From contig CAYIHX010000028.1 in assembly GCA_964363305.1 (NCBI GenBank), positions 1 to 53,164 of the forward strand: a stretch of 53,164 bases of DNA, read 5' to 3'. Position 1 is the stretch's first letter. Each line of letters starts with the position of its first letter. This document shows positions 40,541 through 47,971 of the stretch, in pieces. The notes beneath the pieces are model-generated. The model ran no database searches. It saw only the letters and a program-made list of their open reading frames with translations, and was not told where the DNA came from. The DNA is from CAYIHX01 sp964363305 (lineage in GTDB: Bacteria > Bdellovibrionota > UBA1018). Position numbers and translations under genes: made by a program.

Positions 40541-41938
40541 ATGGATCTCGCCGCCCTCGAAGCACTCGTCCAGGCTCGGCAGACGGATACGGCTCGGGGC
40601 GAGCTGCGAAAGTGGGAGAAGAAAACGCGCCGAAATCCTGAGCTTCTGTGCTGGGTCTGCGACGGGTACCGACGTCTGGGCCTTTATGATGACGGTTTTC
40701 GATTCGTGCAGCCGAAGACCGCGATCAAACGCACTGAAGCCACCGATTCGATGGCTGGGATGCGGCTGCTCTGGGCCGCGCGGTTTCTGAATCTCCTCGG
40801 CGCCAGTCCCTACGCGCTCGAGCTGGCGGCGCGGATCAAGCCAGGCGACTGGGAGGATCATCGGATCCTGGGGAATCTCTATCTTTCGAACTTCGACTCC
40901 GAAACCGCGCTGCCGTATTTCGAAATAATGCTCACACTCTGCCCGCCTCGTGAGCGAACCTCCTATTTTGCGCGGCTCAGTCGCATCGATCGGGCCGATG
41001 CGCTCGACGGAGTGGGGCGGGTGGCGGAAGCCCTGGATGAAGTTCGGGCCGTGGAGAAGGAATCCCCTGAGCCCTATGCGAAGGCCATGGCCCTGCAAGC
41101 GCAAGGCGAGTATCTGGCTCGGGCCGGAAAGTTCGCGGAGGCGCTTCCGGTGCTGGAGAGAGCGGCCCTTCTTTTTCCGCCGCAGGATCATACGGTTGAT
41201 TCCGCCTTTCTCTGGAAGTGGCTTGGCTATGTGGAAGCCCGTCTCGGCAATCTTTCCCGGGCTCGCCAGCTCTTTTCTCAGGCGCTTTCCGACCTGCAAG
41301 TCGCTTCCCAGCGCCCGGAAGCATGGCTGGATGTGATTCGCCTCCAGAAGGAGTTGGGGTTGCTCGGCGCCGCTGACGCTTTGGCTTTGAGTCGCTATCC
41401 GGGGTTGCCGGCGGGATTCTTGCGGTGTTTGCCGCCTCCGACTGTCACTGCTCCGGGGGAACTCGTCATTGATCTGCATCGCGGGGAATGGCAGGAGTCG
41501 GGGCGGATTCATTGGGGATTAGATCTTGAACTTCGGCTCGCGGCTCTGTTGACGCTCTCCTTGCCTTGGGGAATGACCGCCGAACGACTCAAGCCGCTGC
41601 TGTGGCCAGCGGATCTTTATTCCTATTCTCAGCTCGCCGATCGCCTGCGCAAGCTGCTGACGCGGATCGAAAAGCGGTTGCAGGCGACGGTGATCGATCG
41701 GGCCGGATTTCTGGTTCTCGAAGGCCCGCCGATTCAGGTGATTCCTGGTCACGGCGGAGGTCGCCCTTCTTTTCTGGACATGGACGGACGTGACTCGTTC
41801 ACGCCGGGAGAGGCGGGAGACTACTACCGCCTGAAACGCACGCAGCGCGCCCATGTTTTTCAGCAGTGGATGGATAAAAAATGGGTTCGGCGCGAAGGGA
41901 GTGTCGCGCGCCCTGTTTATCGCGTGGAAAAGGCCTGA
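40541..41938 (+). CDS. TPR protein with a C-terminal winged-helix domain
   Basis: A 465-residue protein. Residues about 30-300 consist of tetratricopeptide-like helical pairs (for example AGKFAEALPVLERAALLFPP). The C-terminal part LAALLTLSLPWGMTAERLKP then LLWPADLYSYSQLADRLRKL resembles the winged-helix of SARP/OmpR-type activators (BTAD group), with the last strand FLVLEGPPIQV. It may be a transcription factor using its TPRs to sense a partner. The ends overlap 22 bp with the convergent gene. Start ATG 40541. Confidence 0.7.
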   Translation: MDLAALEALVQARQTDTARGELRKWEKKTRRNPELLCWVCDGYRRLGLYDDGFRFVQPKTAIKRTEATDSMAGMRLLWAARFLNLLGASPYALELAARIKPGDWEDHRILGNLYLSNFDSETALPYFEIMLTLCPPRERTSYFARLSRIDRADALDGVGRVAEALDEVRAVEKESPEPYAKAMALQAQGEYLARAGKFAEALPVLERAALLFPPQDHTVDSAFLWKWLGYVEARLGNLSRARQLFSQALSDLQVASQRPEAWLDVIRLQKELGLLGAADALALSRYPGLPAGFLRCLPPPTVTAPGELVIDLHRGEWQESGRIHWGLDLELRLAALLTLSLPWGMTAERLKPLLWPADLYSYSQLADRLRKLLTRIEKRLQATVIDRAGFLVLEGPPIQVIPGHGGGRPSFLDMDGRDSFTPGEAGDYYRLKRTQRAHVFQQWMDKKWVRREGSVARPVYRVEKA

Positions 41939-43098
41939 ATATCGGCCTCGGCTTGTACATACGCGACGTTGAACTGCGTGACGTGACGCTGTCCCAGTGT
42001 TACCAGGTCTTGCGTGAAAAGGCGGCGCGCGTACCGGAACGCGCATTGCGCGGATTGGCCGGTCACGGCCTGCGGGCATTCCTGTTGAGCATTGAGGTCG
42101 AGCTGGTTCAGCATCGCTTGAAAATCCTCTCGTATGCGTGTGGTCTCGGTACTGAACGCCCGGGTGATCCGACTCTGCGATGCATAAGCTTGATTCTGCC
42201 TGGAAGTAGGCAAGCTCAAGGCCCAGGATAAATAAGTCAGCTCGGCTTCGCGCAACCGGCGTCGCGTCGTGTCGTCCTGAATTCGCATGGCCGATTGGAC
42301 TTGTGGGATCACGGAGTTCGTCATCCACGCGCCCAGGTCTCGGCATTCCGTCGCGCGTTCACCGTGCGCGGGGCTCAGGACGCAACGTCGATACTCCTCG
42401 GTCTGCTCAATCACCGCGAACGCGGTCGTGTTCGCATCCAGATTGGGCATCAGCGCGTTTCGATAAACGTCGGCGAAGCTGCGCAAGCGGCTCGTGAGTT
42501 CGGTACGAAACCATTCATCGTCCCGTTCCTGCCGGACGAGTTCCGCCACCGCTCGTGAGAGTTCGTAGTTGCGGTCTTCGCGGCCCGAAATTCCGTAATA
42601 TTCATGAAACACGATGATGGCTTGCAGATCCGAAAATTCACGCAGCATCAGCCATCGGAAAGGGTCTAGCTCGATGAACGGGCTTCCTACGCCTTGGGTG
42701 GCCGTCACCGGAATCTGTTGGAGAAGTTGAGGAGTCTGTCCTGGGTGATCGGGTGAGCAGCCCGGCTGTTCGCCGGTCACGTCCGGGTGATATCGGCACA
42801 GATCGAGCGACAGCAACAGGGGCGAACGGGGCACGACCAAGGTTCCGGCCACGACTTCCTGGAACCGCGCGATGTCGAGGGTTGCAAGCTCGACGGGGAG
42901 AGTGCCGTTGTGCCGCCAGCGTTCGAGCATCTTGCCGACCCGTCGGCCCAGAATGTTGAAGTCGGCCGCCGCGCCGTCGCCGCCGCCGCGATCTGAGCCA
43001 TTTCCGCCCTCGGCGGCTTCGGCGGAAAAGCCCAGGGGGAAGGCCGCGCTCAGGAAGAGGCAAAGGGGCAGGATTTTTGAAATTCGAGTGAGGAGCAC
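41917..43098 (-). CDS. Exported protein of unknown function with an H-E-Y-Y-G motif
   Basis: A 393-residue protein. I chose GTG 43098, which gives the signal peptide LLTRISKILPLCLFLSAAFP; a TTG at 43116 is also in frame. A Gly/Asp-rich linker follows the signal. The segment FSDLQAIIVFHEYYGISGRE is reminiscent of HExxH/HEYGH metallo-proteases, but the second His is absent. The remainder is largely helical with Cys pairs (CRYHPDVTGEQPGC). A poorly known exported family of Bdellovibrio-like bacteria; no function. Confidence 0.7.
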   Translation of the reverse strand: MLLTRISKILPLCLFLSAAFPLGFSAEAAEGGNGSDRGGGDGAAADFNILGRRVGKMLERWRHNGTLPVELATLDIARFQEVVAGTLVVPRSPLLLSLDLCRYHPDVTGEQPGCSPDHPGQTPQLLQQIPVTATQGVGSPFIELDPFRWLMLREFSDLQAIIVFHEYYGISGREDRNYELSRAVAELVRQERDDEWFRTELTSRLRSFADVYRNALMPNLDANTTAFAVIEQTEEYRRCVLSPAHGERATECRDLGAWMTNSVIPQVQSAMRIQDDTTRRRLREAELTYLSWALSLPTSRQNQAYASQSRITRAFSTETTRIREDFQAMLNQLDLNAQQECPQAVTGQSAQCAFRYARRLFTQDLVTLGQRHVTQFNVAYVQAEADIQAFSTR

Positions 43099-43243
43099 GG
43101 CGCTCTGTATCAGCAAATACTAAAATACTCAACCATTAAGAAAGTGCGGAGAATACGCGTGCCGAACGCTGTCGGGCCACTCATTTCGGCGAACGCGAAA
43201 TCGCCAGCAGCCGGGGGTGCCTCACCCTTCCTCGGCTTGACCC

Positions 43244-43273
43244 TTGACGAGGTATACCCGATCAAGGTATATT
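43244..43273 (+). promoter_or_regulatory. Promoter and repeats of the second higBA operon
   Basis: TTGACG (43244-43249), 18-bp spacer, TATATT (43268-43273). AGGTATA repeats at 43250-43256 and 43265-43271 with a 15-bp period, and GGTATACC (43251-43258) is a palindrome, so an antitoxin could bind here. The -10 ends only six bases before the GTG at 43280, so the transcript may be leaderless. Confidence 0.6.
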
Positions 43274-43279
43274 AAAAGT

Positions 43280-43567
43280 GTGGCTATCCAGTCTTTTGCC
43301 GACAGGGCGATGGAAAAATATTACGAGACTGGAAAGACAGGCAAAGTTGGCTGGCAAAGTGTTCATGCGGTTGCTCTGCGGAAATTGGATATGGTTCATT
43401 ATGCCGCGAAGCTTGCGGATTTGAAGGTTCCTCCCGGAAATCGTTTAGAGGCGCTTTCGGGTCGGCTACAGGGGAAACACAGCATTCGAATCAATGACCA
43501 GTGGCGGGTCGTGTTTCGATGGACGATCGCCGGCCCAGCCGAGGTTGAGATTACGGATTATCATTGA
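43280..43567 (+). CDS. higB: HigB-type toxin
   Basis: A 95-residue toxin of the HigB family (RelE superfamily). IQSFADRAMEKYYETGKTGK, ALRKLDMVHYAAKLADLKVP then PGNRLEALSGRLQGKHSIRI and NDQWRVVFRW are classical HigB blocks; the catalytic Arg/His group follows. GTG 43280 is chosen because the conserved protein begins directly there. It precedes the antitoxin, as usual for higBA. Confidence 0.88.
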   Translation: MAIQSFADRAMEKYYETGKTGKVGWQSVHAVALRKLDMVHYAAKLADLKVPPGNRLEALSGRLQGKHSIRINDQWRVVFRWTIAGPAEVEITDYH

Positions 43568-43585
43568 GGGGAGGAGAGTTGTTTT

Positions 43586-43873
43586 ATGCTTCAGATCAAA
43601 CGTAAGCCGACCAGTCCTGGTGAAATTCTGAGCGAGGAATTTCTGAAGCCTTTGGCTCTTACGCAGGGGACTCTGGCCAAGCACATCGATTGTGACGTGA
43701 AGGTCATTAATCGGATTGTGAATGAGCGGAGCGCTGTGACGGCCGAGATGGCTCTTAAGCTCAGCGCAGCGTTAGGCACGAGTCCTGATTTTTGGCTGAA
43801 TGCCCAAAAAGCCGTGGATCTTTACAAGGCGTCCGGTAAACTTCGGAAGCTGCCGAAGCCGATCGCAGCGTAG
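43586..43873 (+). CDS. higA: HigA-type antitoxin
   Basis: A 95-residue XRE protein: PTSPGEILSEEFLKPLALTQ, then GTLAKHIDCDVKVINRIVNE and ALKLSAALGTSPDFWLN. This matches HigA very closely in length and order. The ATG at 43586 has GAGGAGAG upstream. It ends 13 bp before the paired-hairpin element C. Confidence 0.9.
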   Translation: MLQIKRKPTSPGEILSEEFLKPLALTQGTLAKHIDCDVKVINRIVNERSAVTAEMALKLSAALGTSPDFWLNAQKAVDLYKASGKLRKLPKPIAA

Positions 43874-43886
43874 GCGAGTTAGGAAG

Positions 43887-43964
43887 GGAAGTTGATGAAA
43901 CGTCAACTTCCGGTATATGGGAGACCTGTTTCCTCGCGGAAAGTGGGTGTTTCATCAGCTTTTC
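43887..43964 (+). repeat. Paired-hairpin (REP-like) element, copy C
   Basis: The left hairpin is perfect: GGAAGTTGA, loop TGAAACG, TCAACTTCC (43887-43911). The right one (about 43938-43964) is weaker, with GGTG pairing with CATC. It lies between higA and purM, about 150 bp before the purM start. Confidence 0.78.
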
Positions 43965-44116
43965 AAACAGAACATCGCCCGTCGAGCCCTGACGTGACTG
44001 CTTGCGTCGCGACTCGACGAGGTATCTCTAGAAACTGATTGGCGCGCGCCTGGGACGTTAAGCGAGTATGGCTTTTTCCTTGGTGAGGAACGCGTTTCTC
44101 TGGGATGCTCCCGCGC

Positions 44117-45151
44117 ATGGCAAACCTCGATTACAAGGCGGCCGGAGTCGACCGCGACGCGGCAGATCGCCTGGTGACCCGCATCGTGGGCCTCTCCAAG
44201 AAGACCCTGAACAAACGGGTGAAGAGCGCGGTGGGCGGATATGCGTCGCTCTACGCGCTTGACTCGAAGCGCTGGCTTGCCGCCTCGACCGATGGCGTGG
44301 GCACGAAGCTCAAGCTCGCCTTTGAGCTGAACGAACACCGCACGGTGGGCATCGACCTCGTGGCGATGTCGGTGAACGATCTGATCTGCGTCGGCGCCGA
44401 GCCGCTCTTTTTTCTCGATTACTTCGCCACCGGCAAGCTCGATCCCGCTGTCGCCGAGCGGGTGCTTGAAGGGATCGTCGAAGGATGCCAGCAGGCCGGC
44501 TGCGCGCTCGTGGGCGGCGAGACGGCTGAGATGCCTGATTTTTATTCACCCGGTGAATATGATCTCGGAGGCTTCGCCGTCGGCTTCGTCCAGTCGTGGA
44601 AGGTGCTTCCGAAGAAGAAGATTAAGAAAGGGCTCGCCCTGATCGGTGTGGCATCAAACGGCACTCATTCCAACGGCTACAGCTTACTGCGCAAGCTTCT
44701 GCCCGAGGCCGGGCCCGAACGCAAAGAGCGCGCGCGCGAGCTGCTGACGCCGACCCGCATCTACGTGAAGTCGGTCGCGCCGCTTCTGGAGAAGGGGTGG
44801 CTGGAGGGGCTTGCGCACATCACCGGGTCGGGCTTTCTCAATGTCCCGCGCATCAGCGACCGGGTTTCGTATCGAATTGCGCTGCCTCCGCGTGGGGAGC
44901 TGGCGCCTGTTTACGCTTGGGTCGCGGAGCAGTCGCGTTTGGATTTCAAAGAGCTCGCGCAGACTTTCAATCTCGGACTGGGCCTGATTCTGGCCGTCGA
45001 GCCGAAGCGCGTCGACGCCGTGCTGAAGTCGCTTCGCAAAAACGGTGAGCGCGCCTGGCCGGTCGGCGAGACCGTGGCATTGAAGAAGGGCGACGTCTCC
45101 GAAGTCGAAGTGACGCAAGACGGAGAGCGAGCCTTCCTGCGCTATGAGTGA
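44117..45151 (+). CDS. purM: Phosphoribosylformylglycinamidine cyclo-ligase
   Basis: A 344-residue enzyme forming AIR from FGAM. LAASTDGVGTKLKLAFELN is the ATP-binding start of the family; GIDLVAMSVNDLICVGAEPL, LVGGETAEMPDFYSPGEYDL and GLIGVASNGTHSNGYSL-like sequence are diagnostic. I chose ATG 44117; an ATG at 44105 would add four residues. It is a stand-alone gene here, away from purF-Q, and is followed by a long inverted repeat. Confidence 0.96.
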   Translation: MANLDYKAAGVDRDAADRLVTRIVGLSKKTLNKRVKSAVGGYASLYALDSKRWLAASTDGVGTKLKLAFELNEHRTVGIDLVAMSVNDLICVGAEPLFFLDYFATGKLDPAVAERVLEGIVEGCQQAGCALVGGETAEMPDFYSPGEYDLGGFAVGFVQSWKVLPKKKIKKGLALIGVASNGTHSNGYSLLRKLLPEAGPERKERARELLTPTRIYVKSVAPLLEKGWLEGLAHITGSGFLNVPRISDRVSYRIALPPRGELAPVYAWVAEQSRLDFKELAQTFNLGLGLILAVEPKRVDAVLKSLRKNGERAWPVGETVALKKGDVSEVEVTQDGERAFLRYE

Positions 45152-45207
45152 ACGAGGCGTGTTTGTGAGGCCGTATCGAGCGAGTGAAGTGGTCTCGAGC
45201 GAAATGG

Positions 45208-45332
45208 CCCCTTTCCCCGTCCTGGAAAAAAGAGGGAAAAAGACTTCCTTCGCCAGGACGGTTTCCGCTCTTCGAAGGAAGGCCAGGATGGCCGTGTCTT
45301 TTTCCCTCTTTTTTCCAGGACGGGGAAAGGGG
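45208..45332. repeat. 37-bp perfect inverted repeat with nested inner symmetry
   Basis: The arms are 45208-45244 and 45296-45332, identical in all 37 positions when reverse-complemented. The 51-bp spacer contains TTCCTTCG/CGAAGGAA and GGCCA-GGA-TGGCC. The arms contain GTCCTGGAAAAAAGAGGG. It ends six bases before addB. The A-rich and T-rich tracts lie inside the stem, so it is not a normal intrinsic terminator. Confidence 0.9.
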
Positions 45333-45337
45333 ACCGC

Positions 45338-47971
45338 ATGACGAGCAATCGCTTCGCCCCTGCCCTAGGGCTGACGCCCACGAGGTCCTACCTCGTCGGC
45401 CAGGGCTTCTCGCGTGAAGAGCTGAAGGACGCTCTCCTCGCGACCGGCCAGGGCTTCGTCGCCGAAGCCGTGCAAGGGCTTTCGGACCTCGCGTTGACGA
45501 TCGTGAACGTCGAGCGCGCCGAGCGGAAGCGGCCGCTGCTCAGTCGCACTTCGATTCTGCGCCCCACTTCGAGGCAGGAGATGGCGGGCCGATTGCTCTC
45601 CGAGCCCCGCCTCCGCGAAGCGCTCCCCGAGCTTTCGCGCCTCAAGCGACAGACTGCCTTCACTCGCCGTCTCGACCGGGCGCTGCAGGCGAGCCGCATG
45701 GCCTTCGCGCACGACGGCGAACTCTCCGTGCTGTTCGAGCGCTTGCTCGAGCGCGGACTCGAGAACCCGCTTCGTGAGGAATTCTTTCGTTTTGCGCAGG
45801 CGTATGAAGCCTATCTGGATGCGAAGAGCTTGCGGGATGAGCCGATGCTGCTCGCCGAGGCGACCCGCGTGTTGAGCGAGCGCGATTGCCGCGTCCTCTT
45901 GGATCGCGAGTGGGTCTATCTTTCGGCGGCGCGCCCACAGGCTCGAGAAGAAGCCTTTCTCGAAGCGGTCGCGCACCAGGGGGGGTGCGTGGTTCGCGAA
46001 CCGCTTCAGGTCGGTGCCCAGGCGGGCCCGATTGAGTGGGAGCGTTGGCATACGATCGATGATGCCGTCGAGGGCGTGGCCGATCAGGTCAACCCGGAGC
46101 GCGATGCGGTTTTGATCGCCGACTTGCCCGAGGTACGTCGCAGTCTTTCGCGTGCGCTTCGCGATCGGGGCATTCTGCTCGAGGACAGTCGCGACCCGAC
46201 GGCGCTTCGCATGAGTGAAGAGCTGAAGCTGGCGCTCTTGCCGCTACGCTTGGTCGCTCGCGGCTTCGAGCGAACTGACGTGATTTCTTGGTGCCTGCGC
46301 GCCCGAGATGAGGTCGCGCGTGAAACCGCCGCGGCGTGGGTGGATCGAATCGAAACGTTCGGACTTCGAAAAGGGCTGGAGTCTTATCAAAGGGCGGGGC
46401 TCGATATTCTGGCTCGCGAGCTGACCGAGCTGGAAAACCTTTTTCAGGGCCGCAAGAAAGTCCCCGAGCTGGCGAATGCGCACTTGGAGTGGGTCAAAAA
46501 CCAGGAGCCCGGCCTTCAGCTTTGGCTCCCCTTGATCGAGCGGCAGTGGCGGGAGCTCGCCGATGACCTCCGTCGCATCGACCGGCAAGATCGCCGCGCG
46601 CCCTTGCTCTATCACCTGACCCGTTTCGAGGAGAGGCTCAACGAGGCGAAGCCGCCCCCGCTTGAATTGAAGGTCCAGGGTGGGCTGCGGGTTTTTCGCC
46701 TGTCGCAAGCGCCGCTGCTCTGGGCCGGGCGCCCCATCGAGCGCCTGTTCATCGTCGGTATGCCGGCCCGTTGGCTCGATGAGGAGGGCGAGGGCGACCT
46801 CGGGCTGACGGAGCGCGAGCGCCTGGTGCTCGGCCAGGAGTTCGCGGTGCGTTCCGGGGCCTGGCGGCGCGAAGAGCGCCTCGCGATTCTCCAAGCTTGG
46901 CGCGCGAGCGCCGAACAGTGCGTGGTGGTCGACGCGGAGTATGATCTCGCGGGTCGTGAGATGGAAGGGCTTCGTCCCCTGCTGGTCGAACTGTTTGGGA
47001 CCGACAACGCGCCGGAGAACCCCGCGAAACGGGACGGCCACGAACGCTGGCTGCCGAGCTTCGGGCCGCGCTCTTGGCTGCCGCCGCTCGATTCCAGGCT
47101 TTCGGAGCTTCCGGCCGGGACAGATGTTTCTGCCACGACGATCGACGCTTATTCCCGCTGTGAATTTCTCGGCATTGCTCAAGGGCGGTGGCGGCTGCGC
47201 GATCTGCGTGAATCGGATCTCGAGATGTGGGGATCGGCGTTCGGAAATCTTCTGCACGGCGTGGCTCGAAAGCTGGTCGAGGGGCAGGGGCTCGAGCAGG
47301 CCCTTGAGGAGTCCTGGCGGGAGAACCCGCCGCTGGGCCTGGTGCGTTCGCGCAGGCTGGAGGCCATTGCGCGCGCCCGCGCCCGCAAGGTCGCCGAAAG
47401 TTTCGTCGAGGACGAGCGCGCTTTTCGTGAGCGTGCCGACACGCGGACTTTCGCGCTCGAAGGGCCCGCGCTGCGCTTCGAGCTCGGCGGCTTATTCATC
47501 AAGGGCACGCCCGATCGAGTCGAGGAGGCGGGCGACTCGCTCTTCTTGATCGATTACAAAACGGCGGCGCAGAATTTCGGCGCGCGTGAGATGGTCGAAC
47601 AGACTTTCGGGTTGCAGCTCCCGCTCTATGGGATCGGCCTCCGTAAGTTGACGGGACGGGAAGTCGTCGGAGCCCAGTTTGTCGAGCTGACCAAGCAGGG
47701 CGCGCGCGCGCGCGGGCTGCTCTTCAAGGCGTACAACGGAAAAGAGCCGGGAAAACTCACGAATTCGCGCGCGTATGCGAGCCTTCGCCCGGAATCGCCG
47801 GGCGAGTTGTGGAGCCTGCTCGAGGAGCGCGCCGCCCAAGTCGTCGCGACCTATCGCGAGGGCTGGGCGCGAGTTCAACCTAAACGCCCGGCGCGCGACT
47901 GCGGGAGTTGCCAGCAGTATGATGTCTGCGGACGCCGACGCGTGGATGCTTCCGGAAGGGGGAGCGAGTGA
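45338..47971 (+). CDS. addB: AddB-like nuclease subunit with an iron-sulfur site
   Basis: An 877-residue protein. The C-terminal nuclease has IKGTPDRVEEAGDSLFLIDY (about 720-739), the PD-(D/E)xK site, then QLPLYGIGLRKLTG. Cys608 (YSRCEFL) and Cys855, Cys858, Cys864 (CGSCQQYDVC) correspond to the [4Fe-4S] ligands of Bacillus AddB, which has the same C-x2-C-x5-C end. The N-terminal half lacks a Walker A motif, as expected for the inactive helicase of AddB. ATG 45338. The last four bases overlap addA (GTGA). Shorter than Bacillus AddB (1166 residues). Confidence 0.9.
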   Translation: MTSNRFAPALGLTPTRSYLVGQGFSREELKDALLATGQGFVAEAVQGLSDLALTIVNVERAERKRPLLSRTSILRPTSRQEMAGRLLSEPRLREALPELSRLKRQTAFTRRLDRALQASRMAFAHDGELSVLFERLLERGLENPLREEFFRFAQAYEAYLDAKSLRDEPMLLAEATRVLSERDCRVLLDREWVYLSAARPQAREEAFLEAVAHQGGCVVREPLQVGAQAGPIEWERWHTIDDAVEGVADQVNPERDAVLIADLPEVRRSLSRALRDRGILLEDSRDPTALRMSEELKLALLPLRLVARGFERTDVISWCLRARDEVARETAAAWVDRIETFGLRKGLESYQRAGLDILARELTELENLFQGRKKVPELANAHLEWVKNQEPGLQLWLPLIERQWRELADDLRRIDRQDRRAPLLYHLTRFEERLNEAKPPPLELKVQGGLRVFRLSQAPLLWAGRPIERLFIVGMPARWLDEEGEGDLGLTERERLVLGQEFAVRSGAWRREERLAILQAWRASAEQCVVVDAEYDLAGREMEGLRPLLVELFGTDNAPENPAKRDGHERWLPSFGPRSWLPPLDSRLSELPAGTDVSATTIDAYSRCEFLGIAQGRWRLRDLRESDLEMWGSAFGNLLHGVARKLVEGQGLEQALEESWRENPPLGLVRSRRLEAIARARARKVAESFVEDERAFRERADTRTFALEGPALRFELGGLFIKGTPDRVEEAGDSLFLIDYKTAAQNFGAREMVEQTFGLQLPLYGIGLRKLTGREVVGAQFVELTKQGARARGLLFKAYNGKEPGKLTNSRAYASLRPESPGELWSLLEERAAQVVATYREGWARVQPKRPARDCGSCQQYDVCGRRRVDASGRGSE

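Noticed and set aside
25777..44000. Known purine (guanine) riboswitch in the paired-hairpin elements
   Set aside because: I do not see the conserved three-way junction loops of that class, and one copy lies downstream of its pur gene.
45144..45341. Open frames crossing the 37-bp inverted repeat
   Set aside because: They follow from the repeat sequence and show no domain or ribosome binding site; purM and addB are the supported genes.
46244..47257. A 337-codon reverse open frame opposite addB
   Set aside because: Opposite a conserved gene and without recognisable domains; same cause.
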